In this document: positions 1-10,391 of the stretch, piece by piece
How positions within the stretch are numbered: the first letter of the stretch is position 1
How the letters are laid out: each line of letters opens with the position of its first letter
Source: Ulva prolifera
Taxonomy: Eukaryota; Chlorophyta; Ulvophyceae; Ulvales; Ulvaceae
Assembly: GCA_023078555.1 (NCBI GenBank)
Contig: JALAAN010000030.1
Coordinates: 1-24,661, forward strand
Direction of reading: 5' to 3'
DNA: 24,661 nucleotides
Translations under genes and position numbers: made by a program
Notes under the pieces: generated by a model
Told to the model about the DNA's origin: nothing
The model's input: the letters and a program-made list of their open reading frames with translations, nothing else
The model's database searches: none

Positions 1-1785
1 CGGAGATGCGCCGAAGCGACCAACTGCGGGTCTATCACCATCATGTATGGCCGGGTGGCGGCGTTCTTGAAGATGCTTTCGGGAGCCCGGAACCCCGTAT
101 TTGTGGCGCTCACATGGGGTCACGTCCACTTCATCCCCACCTACTATGTGGATGAGGCAACTCAGACGAAGCAGGTGCGGGGGTTGCTCACTCAGCCATA
201 CTACATGGATGCACAGCCTATATGTGCATGCATGGTGTACATTGTTTATTCCATGTATGGTGACATGGATGCCTCTGCATCACTGGGGCACCATAGGGAG
301 GCCTGCGTGCACATTGCAAAAGTCGTGCACACCGTTATGTATTCATGCGTTGGGTGACTGACGCTCGTGCTGGTCTCACGTCAATATGGTCGAGGCGGGC
401 CGTTTACGGGGGCCCGCGTGTAGGTCACATTCATGTGCGAGTTCGCTATCGCATGGGACAAGGCACCCAATGTGTTTGGGGTTAAGAATATTGTGGTTGA
501 CAACACCGCAGCATTGAATGAGGAGGGTGTAAACTGGAATGACAGTCTGGGCTGCGTCGGGGAACATCTACTCTCCATCGCCTTGCACCAACGCGTCATT
601 GATGTGGAGGATCTCTGCAATCTCAAGGTCGGTGACAGTTTCAAGCTCAGCCACCTTATCAAGAAGCGCACATCAGCCCGGCCGCAGGACCCCACATCGG
701 AGGATGTGGACGCAATGTGTGACTTGCTCATATCCCTTTGCTGTGCCTGTTTTCTTGTTAAATTGTTACATGTGCGACATGATGCAATGCTAAACAACGC
801 CCAATGGCTGCCGGCCGCTACTTGTGCATCATTCACACCATGGGTGCCAGCTGCAGCAATGTGTGGTGTCACAGCTCGGTGAGCACTCGGGGTGATTCGA
901 AAGTATATGGCGCACGCAATGCACCCATGCAGGTTTTGCTTCTGCCGCTACCATGGTATGGTCCCGCTACGATTTGTACCACTAGCGCCGTACGCCATAT
1001 CAGCTCTGGTGGCGCGGTTCACTGCGGCCGCCGACATGAAAGTACTTTCAAGAGAGCTGCGGACCGGCATGGTTCTTGGGCGCATCATCCAGGCGCAGCT
1101 ACATCACAACGGCCAAGAGAACCGCGTTGCGATTGCCCATGCGGGGCAGTGGTCACTCAATAGCAGCACATACCAGACCGAGTACCTCCACCCCTCAATC
1201 TTGCACTCGCTGTTTGGGGACCTGGTACGGACTAGCCCGCAACAGCTTTATGGAAACTAAGTGATGTTGCCTGTTAGCGAGGGCGTGTGTATATATGGCC
1301 GCGTGCCGATACCAATCCCTGTGATGCATACAGTCCGCTGCTTCGGACAACTGGCACGGCCGGTCGACATACTGTCTAAATTCGCAAGCATGGTACGCAG
1401 GCCCTCAAAGATCTGGGAGTGCCGTCGGCAATGAGCAACCTGGTCAAGACGGCAGCGTTTAAGGCCTTGAGTCTCGTGCGGGACAAAAATCAATATGCAT
1501 TGGCGGTGTATATGCATGCAGCTGTGGGGCAGTTGTTCTTACACAGCGACGAGGGCAGGCGGCAGTTGCAAGAAGCCGATGTTCACGGGAAGACATTGCT
1601 CGACGCAAGCTTGCGCACTCATCGACGTGACCGCTCGGGAGCACTAGCTGCGTACGGCTGGACACTCATTCGCAAGATGCATCCCGATGGCCCTGCGCAA
1701 CTCCACCTGTGGGGCAAAGACAAGTTTATGCCCGCTGAGAACCGTTCAGGTGCGTTTTTTAAGTTCGTGTGGGGTAGGGTTTCGC

Positions 1786-1816
<31 letters not shown>

Positions 1817-2941
1817 GCGTAGGCTAACCGAGTTGCAGGTGCTGTACGGCCTTTTGTGCATCCATGTCGGTTACTGTTCTTGTAGTTGAAAGGGGGGGGG
1901 GGGGGGGGGGGGGGGGGCAATTGCAGGTGTAGTATTGAGCTCAATAGATGTGTTTCGGGAGGCGGTGTACCTGCGTAGGGTTCGGGTGCGGGTCATGAAG
2001 GACGGCCATTGTCCGCAGGAGTGCACTCGCGTGATACTCAAACCTGTTGGTACTTTGCGTGTCACACACAGTGTGTCTTCGCTGTGCAGGTGAGTTGAAG
2101 GCTTTCTGCGTTATGCTAAGAAATGCTGACGAGGTGCAGACGGCATGGTTACATGCACTGGAGGATGCTGGTGGTGATCATGGGGTGGATTTGCGATCCA
2201 TGCTGAGCACTGCCAGTGGCGGCAAGATGTTATCGCCACTGGAAGCCATGCATTCGGTTGGAGAGACAGTCGCAGCGGACGTGCGCGAGCACCTCGAAGA
2301 TCGTGATGCCCAGCTTGACGGCGCCACCGTTGAAGACATTGCCCAAGACATTGACCTTTGCCGATTTGGGCAAGAGATGTCCACTGCTCAGCTCTTTGGG
2401 GAAGAGGGCGACTTCTTAGTGGAGCGCATGCGGAAACACGAGTGTGTATACAACGCGGACGCAATGAGGCAGAAGCGCCTTACAAAGCTCAATGTCGGTG
2501 CCGTTGAAGTGGAGGTACGTGCGGCAGTCATCTCATGTTGTGCAGCTCCTGCTTAGTGCATGCCATGTACAATGAGCCATGGTTGGTGGAGATGAATGCG
2601 TGTCGTCCTTTACATGTGGGCCACAGAATTGCGATGTTGCATCGTGGCCACAAGTACTCGCAAGACCACGCATCACAAGGCATGGTGTTGGCATGCAGGT
2701 GACCACGGAGGGCCTCAATGCGATCCTTGTCCATCGCAAGGCGACTTTGCAGCACTTCAGCATCCCGGTACAGAGGCCGCCGACGCTGAACATGCGGGAC
2801 TGGATCTGGACCGCGGGCGGTGCGGGGTTCATGGGTGTCATTCGCCAAATACGGCAGGGCAACGACAGTTTGGAGCAAATGCTGCAGTATCTGCGCTTGG
2901 GTGCGACCTCAACAACATTTGTGTTTTCCCTTGAGGGCTAG
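1..2941 (+). CDS. Copy A tyrosine-recombinase-like protein, 5' truncated by window edge, six exons
   Basis: Exons are 1-174, 424-716, 933-1224, 1401-1749, 2090-2514 and 2699-2941, with a TAG stop at 2939-2941. Every junction is GT/AG and keeps the frame (phases 0, 2, 0, 1, 0). Exon lengths equal those of copy B, and most differences fall at third codon positions, so the model is well supported. The function is inferred: the first exon carries GARNPVFVAL and then WGH, like box I of tyrosine recombinases (candidate catalytic Arg codon at 88-90). The 933-1224 exon carries a conserved RELRTGMV segment, then GQWS, TYQT and EYLHP, which could supply the second Arg, the Trp and the Tyr. The second Arg is uncertain and the H of a canonical HxxR motif is not clear. 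The last two exons (acidic, helical) are unrecognised. The start lies to the left of base 1. Introns contain stops and poly-G. Alternative: an unrelated conserved family. Confidence 0.62.
1786..1814 (+). repeat. Poly-G run (29 G) in copy A intron
   Basis: An uninterrupted run of 29 G lies in the 340-base intron 1750-2089. The corresponding copy B intron lacks it. Proline-rich open frames on the opposite strand here are products of this run, not genes. Confidence 0.95.
1892..1917 (+). repeat. Poly-G run (26 G) in copy A intron
   Basis: This is a second uninterrupted G run in the same intron, 77 bases after the first. Two such runs on the non-template strand could form G-quadruplex or R-loop structures. 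Their exact length is likely to be unreliable in sequencing. Confidence 0.95.
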
Positions 2942-2966
2942 GTCTGTTGGTGAGTCGGCTGTCTAC

Positions 2967-5692
2967 ATGGCGCAAGATTATGTTGATGCTCCACCGAAAT
3001 TTTGTTTCTCACAGCCCGCATGTTGCTGTAGAAAGAGCACCGGTGCCGGTGGTGGTGCGGAGCTACAAGTCGCTCGAGGTGGCAAATCCGGACATACCGC
3101 TTCAGGGCAAGTGCCTCGCTGTTGACTCCAAGAAATCGGCAGCGGGGGCGACGGGTGCAGACGAGCTGTGCCTTGCGGATACCGTGGGGGGGGTCAGCAA
3201 TCAGATGCATCTGTGCCCCCGACACCTTCGGAAGCCGCTTCTTCTAATTGAAGATTTCCGTGGTACGCGCACCGCTGGCTTTGGGCGGTACTGCAAGAAT
3301 ACAGCGTGCAAGAAGGTTCTGGACATCGGGAATTTCACGGGATTTGCCACCGTTTGCAACATTCACAGGACAGGCGCAACGATGCTTGGCCGGAAGGCAG
3401 TGCTGCCGCCGGTCGATGAGGCATTTTACGGGGTTGCGGTGACTGAGCCCCGGCTCGAATCTCTGGTCGCTGGCTCTGCCAACTTGCACAAACGCGATTT
3501 GACGCGTTGTGATGTCATCACTTGTACTGTGCTGCTAGAAACCCAGAAGACTGGCCTCTGCCCGAAGCATGTGAAGGTGATATTTCCATGCGTGTCTGCC
3601 CTAAGTCCACATGCTGTGCTACTCCATGCCATGCCGGGGACGTGTTGCTGATTCAGTGTTGCAGTACATGCATAAATAGGTTGCCTTGCATGTGTTTTGA
3701 GTTTCAGATTGGCTCGAGAGTGTTTCTTCCTAAGATTTGCTTGTCAAGTGACAAGGGATGCTATTTTTGCAGATCCCGCGCCTGATCGATGCTAATGGGG
3801 TCGGCGCCGTCAGCTGCAGCCGCTGCTTCTACCTGAAGGAAGAGGGCCTTTTCGCACAGGACTCGCGCAACTGGAAGCGCCAATGCTGCGTGTGCCTGGA
3901 GATGGACGCCCCGCGGCAGGAGCAGGACGAGCGAGTGCAGGCAGCATTGCCGCGTCCACCCGCACGTGCACCGGTGATGATCACCGCACGGATGCCAGCT
4001 GGCGCGCCCTGGCCGGGGAAGCTGACCGGCGCGCAATGCGCTGTGTATGTGTGGGACAAGAAGACGGAGGCATACGAGGCTTGCCCGGGGGGTTCGATGA
4101 CACCTAGCAACCACCGGCACCCCTCCCGAGTGTGCCCCTATCACCGGAGCTGTGTCATCCACCACACAAATGCGCATGTTACATTTGAGAGAATGTTCTG
4201 CAATCGTTGCGCGCTGTGGAAGAGCCCGGACGCGTGGGTAACACGGGCCGACGGCACGACTGCGCGAAGCATTTGCAATGGTTGCGCTGAAGGCGGCGGT
4301 CCTAAGCGAGCTCCCGTGCAGCAAGTGCAGCATGGCACACAAACGCCCGACGGCTTGACCACTGTGCACCAGATCTTGCCCGACATGTCTGACGGCATGG
4401 AGTGGCTGCTTTTCTATGCCCCCAAGTCGCGTGCCAGTAAGGACACTGCATTCAACATGTGGCCGACTCGGGCGGACGAGTGCCATGTTGCCGGTTGCAC
4501 CAACAGTGTCGGGCCCACGAAGTCAAGGGTGTGTTATCCTCACATTGATGATGTGTTGTTCCGACAAAGTCAAGACGGGTGGGATGCGACAGTCGTGTAC
4601 TATTGTCGTGGGTGTCAGCGCTGGACGGACGTGAAGCTGTTGGAGGCAGACGGCACGTGCGGGTTGAGATGCGTGTTACGTGGGGATCGAGGGTCGAAGG
4701 CTCAGATTGCGGGAGACAAGGACCTGAGACTCGTCCTCGAGCGTCTCCAGTCTGACCCGGCCCTCGCACTCCTGCCGGCTCGAGATTTCGCACGCGCCCT
4801 TGGGCTGCCCACGTGCGACATGCGGGACAAATCTGAGGTCACACGATGCCATTACATCGATAGTGTGAAGGGCCGTTGCAAGAATAAAATCTCGTTGACG
4901 CATGACAGCTGCATGTGCAGCGCCAAGCAGCACATGCATGCAGTGGTGCTGAGGGTGTGCGATACAACAGGCGACGCCACAACGTGGTATTGCCCCAAGT
5001 GCAAGCGGGTCTGCTCCATCGAGGGGGTGGGCCTAGTGCGAGGCAGCTATGTATGCGCCCGCTGTTGTGCTGTACATGCGAACCACCAGCAGGCAGCCGA
5101 GAAGGCTCGCATTGCCGAGCGGAAGGATGAGTCCTCGCCCGCAGGGAGCGTTCAGTTGTACAGTGATGAGGAAGATTTCGGCAATGCATGCTGTGTCTCC
5201 TCAGACACTGGCGCGGAGTCTGAAGCCGTCGATGCTGATCAGCCTCCTTGCGCTGTCGACACGGGTGACAGCGACGATGCACTCATGGGTGACGATTACG
5301 GCGCCTACACCGAATCGGACTGTGATGGTGATGGGGTCGCCCTCATCGGAGAATGCATGCCCGTCGCGGCAGTGCAGGGACAGTCGGTGCCAGCCCCCGC
5401 ACACGGTGGTGCAAGCTCAAGCCGGGCTGCTCTCGCGCAGACGCCTGCTGATGCTGCAGTATTTGAATGCCTGACGGCTCCGCCGCCCGGTCGCGCGCGT
5501 TGCCGCAACGCGCCCGCGTGCAAGAAGACACCGCCGCCAGATCGGCTTGTCGACGGACTATGCATCACGTGCTTGTCGAGTTCAAAGGACAGTGGCACAG
5601 CTCTGGACGCGATCGTGTTGGTGACTGTGCCGGGCACACTGCACCGCAGCGCAGGTGCGATATTGAGCACATGCACTGAACTGTTAATTTGA
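2967..5692 (+). CDS. Copy A cysteine-rich zinc-finger-array protein (ZF gene)
   Basis: Exon 1 runs 2967-3576 and exon 2 starts at 3773. The intron 3577-3772 has a GTGATA donor and a TTTTTGCAG acceptor. Exon 2 is one long open frame of about 640 codons to TGA at 5690-5692, or is spliced at 5654 (CAG/GTGCGA) into 5849. The chosen start is the ATG at 2967, 25 bases after the recombinase stop; in copy B this frame is uninterrupted. In copy A one extra base near 3074 breaks it, and reading from an acceptor-like CACAG at 3011-3014 is the alternative. The protein is built from CxxxxC...CxxH fingers alternating with CxxC...CxxC fingers, with approximate positions 3109-3375, 3505-3903, 4035-4290, 4480-4675, 4846-5075 and a final one at 5497-5575. 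An acidic Ser/Asp-rich linker lies at about 5110-5330. A DNA- or protein-binding role is inferred from the metal-binding pattern only. Confidence 0.7.
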
Positions 5693-5848
5693 TCAACATT
5701 TGAAGGATGACCTTGTGTGCACGACTCCTGGTGACTGCACATGAGGACAGGTTTACGCGTGAGTCAGTAGATGAGTGCATTGCGTGCATCCGTGTTGCGA
5801 CTCAGCTATCGTCATTTGTGCATTTAATTGGCCAATGTATTACACCAG

Positions 5849-6145
5849 TGTGCTGTGAAGGCACGCTTGACCTCGTGAAAGCCGATCTCATGGACGACGC
5901 GGCTGATGGTGTGATTGTCCCGACCAACGCTCTGATGACGGATAAGGCTGCTAGGTACAACCACCGAAAGCGGCAGCGCTACGAAGCGAAGCCACTATCT
6001 GAGAAGGAGAAATTGCGGAAGGCGTACGATGTGAGCATGCGGGCCGCACGCCGCAAGTCCAGCAAGGGCCTCAAAAACCTTGAGGCGGGCCCAGTCGCGA
6101 AAGCGATGCGTGGTCGAACATCATCGAGTCGGCGATGTGAGCATG
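5849..6145 (+). CDS. Lys/Arg-rich exon downstream of the copy A zinc-finger array
   Basis: This open stretch follows an ACACCAG acceptor (5842-5848). It joins in phase to a donor at 5655 (GCAG/GTGCGA), so it probably continues the zinc-finger protein and makes the TGA at 5690 intronic. The alternative is a separate small open frame from the ATG at 5707 to TAG at 6222. The peptide is strongly basic (NHRKRQRY, SEKEKLRKAY, AARRKSSKG), which suggests a nuclear-localisation or nucleic-acid contact segment. A donor lies at 6137 (GAT/GTGAGC) or 6146 (ATG/GTATGA). The copy B equivalent falls in the damaged last 70 bases of the window. No family is recognised. Confidence 0.4.
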
Positions 6146-6689
6146 GTATGAACTCTGGGTCGTTCGTGTTGTGTGACTGGAATCGCCCGCACGTGGTGTC
6201 CCTCCGCACTGCTATGTATTAGAGTGACGTGGCCACCGAATGATCCCCTCCGCCTGGATCTGTGTCACGGTGCAGAAGTGTGATTTTTATTTGGCTGCGG
6301 CACAACAGGATGTGTCCACAAGGGTTGCTTGCGTAGGGTGCGTGCGCACGTATGAACACGGAAAAAATAAAATCTTTGTGTGTCAGCGATCACTGTGAAT
6401 GCTTGTATACCATGCCAATACAGAGGAGTTCCGATGCTGTAGCACGCCTGTCGCAGTTGCGTTGCCAGCCGATGTGTCTACAAGGGTGGGGTCGGTTTGT
6501 GATGATGCCGACTATGCCAGTCCTTGCATTGATAGCACCTCGCTGACCGACCACATGCATGCAGCGTCATCAGCAATGCAAGTGATGGTGGGCTGCACAG
6601 TTTAAGCCTCGCGGACTGGACGAAGCTGGCAGCGGTGGAAGATGTGCTCCCTGACATCTCAGTCGAGGTGCCGATGTGGGTGAGGCAAC
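6146..6689 (+). other. Probable intron plus unresolved exon(s)
   Basis: The first 200 bases read as intron. From about 6426 (after ACAGAG) to 6605 there is a Cys/Asp/Ser-containing frame ending in TAA. A different frame, from about 6565 after ATGCAG, reads through a plausible hydrophobic/acidic peptide (LHSLSLADWTKL, VEDVLPDISVEV) to about 6690, where it must switch frame to join the next exon. Either a short intron or a one-base error is needed. AATAAA at 6365-6370 could be a polyadenylation signal if the zinc-finger gene ends earlier. Confidence 0.3.
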
Positions 6690-7475
6690 AGCAAACAGAC
6701 GCTGGTGGTCCAGGAGTTTGTTCCTGTCGGCTTTGACTTCAAGGCACCGCGGCCGTCCAAGACGCGGCCGCCGAAGAAACAAGCACCGGCGCGAGCACGT
6801 GCGGGCGATGTGCAGGCATCCCAGGCTCAGCGGAGTGAGAACTCGGCGAGACTCCACATCGGGCTGTCTCACTGCAAGGCGGAAAAGGAACGCAGCGGCG
6901 ACAAGGTGCAGTGCCTCACGTACTCAATGCGCGTGCAGCACCTCTCCATGTCACGCGAAATGACAGCGCCACAACCCCAGATCGGCAAGGTGGACATTCG
7001 GTACCTCCAGTTGGTGAGGGACACAGGCGAGCTGCTCATTGCTCGAGCCTTTGACCCTGATGCCCATGGCTGTTTGCGCGTGACAGTGCACGTGACTACC
7101 ATGCAGCTGCTGAAGCAGTTGCAGCAGCTCCCGCGCCCGACGCTGCCGGCGCTGCTGACCCTGTTTGTGTGGGGAATCGCGCACTGCATCAAAGCTGTCC
7201 ACGAGAGCTCGACAGACTCAAAAATTGCTGACCTGTCCAAGCTGATGTGGCACCATTCCTATGCGGAGGGCCTGTCGCTCTCATGGAAGCTCGTCCAGGT
7301 TGCTGCGGCCACGACCTGGGTCAACAGCGACGATGATGTCGGCACGGCCCTGTCGGTACTGGCCTGCATTCCCCGTGCAGCGCTCATCGGTTCAGAGCAG
7401 TTTGACAAGACCTCCTGGGCGACCATCCTCGAGCGGTCACGGACGCGACAAGGGCACAGAGCACCACTTGATGAG
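6690..7475 (+). CDS. Hypothetical protein exon, globular part of the copy A downstream gene
   Basis: The frame is open from about 6690 to a donor at 7476 (GATGAG/GTGCGC). It begins with EFVPVGFDF, passes through a basic Pro/Lys/Arg-rich stretch, and then has about 180 residues with a balanced hydrophobic pattern typical of a folded domain (VDIRYLQLV, LLTLFVWGIAHC, LSWKLVQVAAATTW). It splices in phase 0 to 7635, after removal of an intron of about 160 bases. I do not recognise the family. Position and strand suggest that it is the C-terminal part of the zinc-finger gene or the next gene of the same unit. It has no counterpart inside this window, because copy B is cut off before it. Confidence 0.45.
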
Positions 7476-7634
7476 GTGCGCGCTGTTAAAATTCACCATC
7501 CTTGAGCATAAATTGCTGCTCTCTGTGGGTCTGTGTTTGTGCAATGAGCCTGAGAGACAACTCGGCCCGCTTAAGCAAGCCCGGAAAATGTTGTCAGTAG
7601 TGTCTGTCATGAACTATACCTACGCAACATGCAG

Positions 7635-8551
7635 ATTCCATGGCCTGATGGATGTGACCCTGAAGTCATTGTGACATCGGGTTTTACACCTGCTGACCTG
7701 ACAAGTCTGAAGGCTGCCGCCAAGACGGACGCGACACGTCAGCAGTTTGCGTTCACCGCTGATGCCCGCGTACGTCCGGTTGGTGATGTCACGCGAGGGC
7801 AGGGTATCGGATCAAAGCGACGGGCATCAGCAGCCCGTGCAGCAGACAACGCGGGCGCGATCGATCTGACTGGTGACGGAGGCGCCTCTGCGCAGCCGCC
7901 AGCGATGCGTCGGCGAAGGGATAGCAGCAGGAGTGGCCAGAGGGGCGCTCTAGCACCAGCCCGGCAAACGAAGTCACGGCAAGATCCTAGTTCAGGCGAG
8001 CGCAACACGGGAGAGGTCTGCGCAGAAGCGATTGCTATCGTGGGCGATTGCGCGGGGACTGGAGGCCAGAAGCGTGCTAGGAGCCCCGTGCATGGGCACA
8101 GCGGCGCGCGGGCAAGTGATACCCCGAGCTCGCATGGAGGTGCAGGCAGCAGCAGTGGCACCGGCGTTGGTGAAGGCAGCCTGGGACGCAACAGTCATGA
8201 TGGAGCCCGAGGCGATATCGGCGGCGCTGCTGGGGCGGCGGCGGCGGCGGCGACGGCGGCGGCGGTGACCCTGGGGGTGCTGGTGGGAGAGGCAGCGGCG
8301 GACCCAGACGTGGCGCACGCTGGGCCCCTATTGATCACCGTGTGCCCGTCACAGTGCGCAATCCAACGCAGGTGGCCGCATTGCTGCAGTCATGCAAGGA
8401 CACCACGGCACAGCCTTTCAGCTACAAGCTGAGGGTCAGAGACCAGCACATGGGACCTGGAAAGAGTGTCAGAGCCATCACCGGCGCGGTGTGCTCCTTC
8501 TTTGACCTTTGCCACATGCGCACTGACCCTCACGTCTTGTCCGACTGTAGG
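7635..8551 (+). CDS. Hypothetical exon: disordered Ser/Gly/Ala-rich linker then small folded segment
   Basis: The acceptor is ACATGCAG at 7634 and the exon continues in phase 0 from the exon ending at 7475. The first 35 codons look structured (IPWPDGCDPEV, FTPADLTSLKAAAKTD). Then come about 160 residues rich in Ser, Gly, Ala and Arg, with basic clusters (MRRRRDSSRS, GQKRARSP). A GCG/GGC trinucleotide run at about 8234-8265 marks a frame change: one frame is open before it, and another after it encodes VTVRNPTQVAALLQS and ends at a GTGTGT donor at 8552. The frame change could be natural slippage at the repeat or a sequence error. Function unknown. Confidence 0.4.
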
Positions 8552-8704
8552 GTGTGTGATCTGTGAGTGTCTGTGATGGGCAATGTGCATGAAATGATAT
8601 TGTCTCGTGCAGCATCTTTAAAAGAAAACACCGCTGTCGCTGGTGTTTTGCCCTTTGTTATGTGACCCCTACCACGCAATGTACAAGGCTAGTCTTCCGT
8701 GCAG

Positions 8705-8851
8705 GATCTGTTGCTGGCAGGACAGCCATCAGCCGACCATGCCAACGGAGTCATTGTTGTGGGCATGCCACAACCTTTTTTGCCACCTCGGCGGGACTGT
8801 CGGGCCCTGTTTTTCGGGCTGGGGGGGGGGGGGGTGGCCACGGCGGCGGCT

Positions 8852-8882
<31 letters not shown>

Positions 8883-8938
8883 TGCTGTGGGGCTGTTTGC
8901 AAAGTGAGAGGCTCTGCTTGCAGGAGGCCATCTCTTGA
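8705..8938 (+). CDS. Candidate exon interrupted by poly-G runs
   Basis: A CCGTGCAG acceptor at 8704 is in phase with the previous exon. The frame encodes DLLLAGQPSADHANG, then VIVVGMPQPFLPPRR, before entering two G runs (8821-8834 and 8854-8882) that would encode glycine. After the runs a perfect GAG/GTAAGT donor lies at 8939 and is reached in a different frame (RRPSLE). The number of Gs therefore decides the frame. The next exon was not found. The coding status of the first 110 bases is fair and that of the rest is weak. Confidence 0.33.
8821..8882 (+). repeat. Two poly-G runs (14 G and 29 G) around a GC-rich spacer
   Basis: G runs at 8821-8834 and 8854-8882 are separated by a short stretch containing CGGCGGCGG. 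They may lie in a coding exon (glycine) or in an intron. The open proline-rich frames on the minus strand are shadows of them. Confidence 0.93.
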
Positions 8939-10391
8939 GGTAAGTATGGAACTCTGGTTGGGCGGAATTGGGAGATACAGCATGCTGGACATTTGGCCTT
9001 GAGGAAGCTAATTCTGGCAACACAACATCAGTGGGAATGCAATTCGGGGTGTTTCGGGGTGCGTGTCTGGGAAGGTGCACATGTGCAGCTCAGCCCAGGG
9101 CACCGCGAGCAGCAATCATGGGAACTGCACACCGAGCAATCTCCTCGCACCCACCCAATGTCAGCACTTGCGCTGGCCACAGCCACACAGCCACACACAC
9201 GACCACACCCACCCAGCAACACACTCAAGCCTCCCACCCAACACCCACAAGCACACCCACAAGCCCACCCCCACCCACACCGGTCCGGCACAAAAGCCCA
9301 GAAAGCACATGCAGCCAAGGCCGCCGAGCACAGAAACAGCGAAACCCCAACAACAATCCCCACCCCGGGGAGGCCCCAGCCTCCTCCAGCACAACCCCTC
9401 TGCGCCCAGCTCCAGCGCACCACCCCGCCCACCTGCGGAAACAGACCCACAACCCCAAAGACCAGCCCAGCCCGCCGCAATTGCAACCTACCTGGTCGCG
9501 CCGCAATGGCGGGCCACATGCAGACACACGGGGAAGACAGCGGCAAGGCACGGCCCGCCAGATCCGCAACCACCACAAGGCGGACGGGCCACGAGCGCAC
9601 GCGGCGACGATCCCCATCAGGCAGGCCAGGCGGGCGGGCTGCGCCGCTCAGGCCAGATGGCCTGTGAGCGGCGTAGGGTCATCGGGCGGGACCGCGAGCC
9701 CTGTCAAAACTGCCTTCCCCGCATGACGCGCCATCAGCGGGGCAGCGGCGTGCACCTGTTGAGCCACCGTGCGGCACAGCGTTGTGTACAGGTCCCGCAT
9801 GGTGTTCTCTGGGCATCCTCCAAGCATGCATGAATTTTGCATGCATGCAAGCCACCGGGAACGTATGCTCAGTGATCGCGTGCACCTCAACGTCCTCAGC
9901 GGCATTCAGCGGCATGTGGCAGTACGAATGCCCATGGCAAACTGGACCACAAGGGATGCGGGCGCTTGGGGTTGCTGGATGTTTGACATGGCATGCGGCT
10001 GAGGGGTGGCCACGGCAGTGGTCGTCACCGTGACAGCCACGTTGGCCTTCAAGGCGCACGTACATCAGGCGCACACATACCAGGCGTACTGACTATCGGC
10101 ATTTCGACGAACATGTGTTCGGCAACTGTATATGTTGTCAGCGGTGGGCGCATGCAGCTGCGCAGCGTGTGGCTGGGGGCCGTCTGGAGAGACGCACATG
10201 CATGTGCAGCCGATCGGGATGGGCACTAGAGCCTGCCGTCTCCCTTGGTCATGGCAGCACATACAACATCTGACAGCATCTTCTTGGGGGGTGGAATCCG
10301 GGATAGGCCACTGCGTGTGTGATGACGCTGTTGCAACACTTGTGTATCAGTTGTTCAGCACCCGTGCCAGCTGTGTTCGACCGTGCACTAG
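8939..10391. other. Intergenic or intronic spacer with C+A-rich tract
   Basis: No gene could be supported. From about 9174 to 9480 the plus strand is almost all C and A (repeated CCACA, CACCCA and CAGCC words), so several reading frames on both strands stay open for long distances. That is a composition effect, not coding evidence. From 9580 to 10390 the sequence is mixed, with many TGCATG/GCATGC words, including an inverted GCATGCAT...ATGCATGC pair near 9824-9848. Confidence 0.6.

Larger units (their letters stand above)
1..5890 (+). repeat. Direct duplication, copy A arm
   Basis: This matches 18053-24661 in the same orientation. From 1 to about 2685 only exons align, at protein identities of about 70-80% by eye. 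From 2686 onward the DNA aligns almost base for base, including the inter-ORF stretch and, less closely, the intron at 3577-3772. Confidence 0.93.

Noticed and set aside
2942..3014. A true intron between the recombinase and zinc-finger frames
   Set aside because: The acceptor-like TTTCTCACAG is attractive, but the best donor (GTGAGT at 2949) lies after the in-frame TAG, and this stretch is conserved like coding DNA. It is kept only as an alternative.
3015..3576. KDZ transposase-associated Cys cluster or EsV-1-7 repeat assignment
   Set aside because: Only the CxxxxC..CxxH spacing is similar. The conserved residues between cysteines do not match what I know of those families, so no name was given.
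3761..4486. Minus-strand open frame opposite the zinc-finger gene
   Set aside because: It is a shadow of the plus-strand gene. The Cys/His spacing and the third-position differences between copies fit the plus strand only.
9028..9600. Minus-strand frame rich in Gly, Val, Cys and Trp
   Set aside because: It is the complement of the C+A-rich tract; frames on both strands are open there because the composition lacks stop codons.
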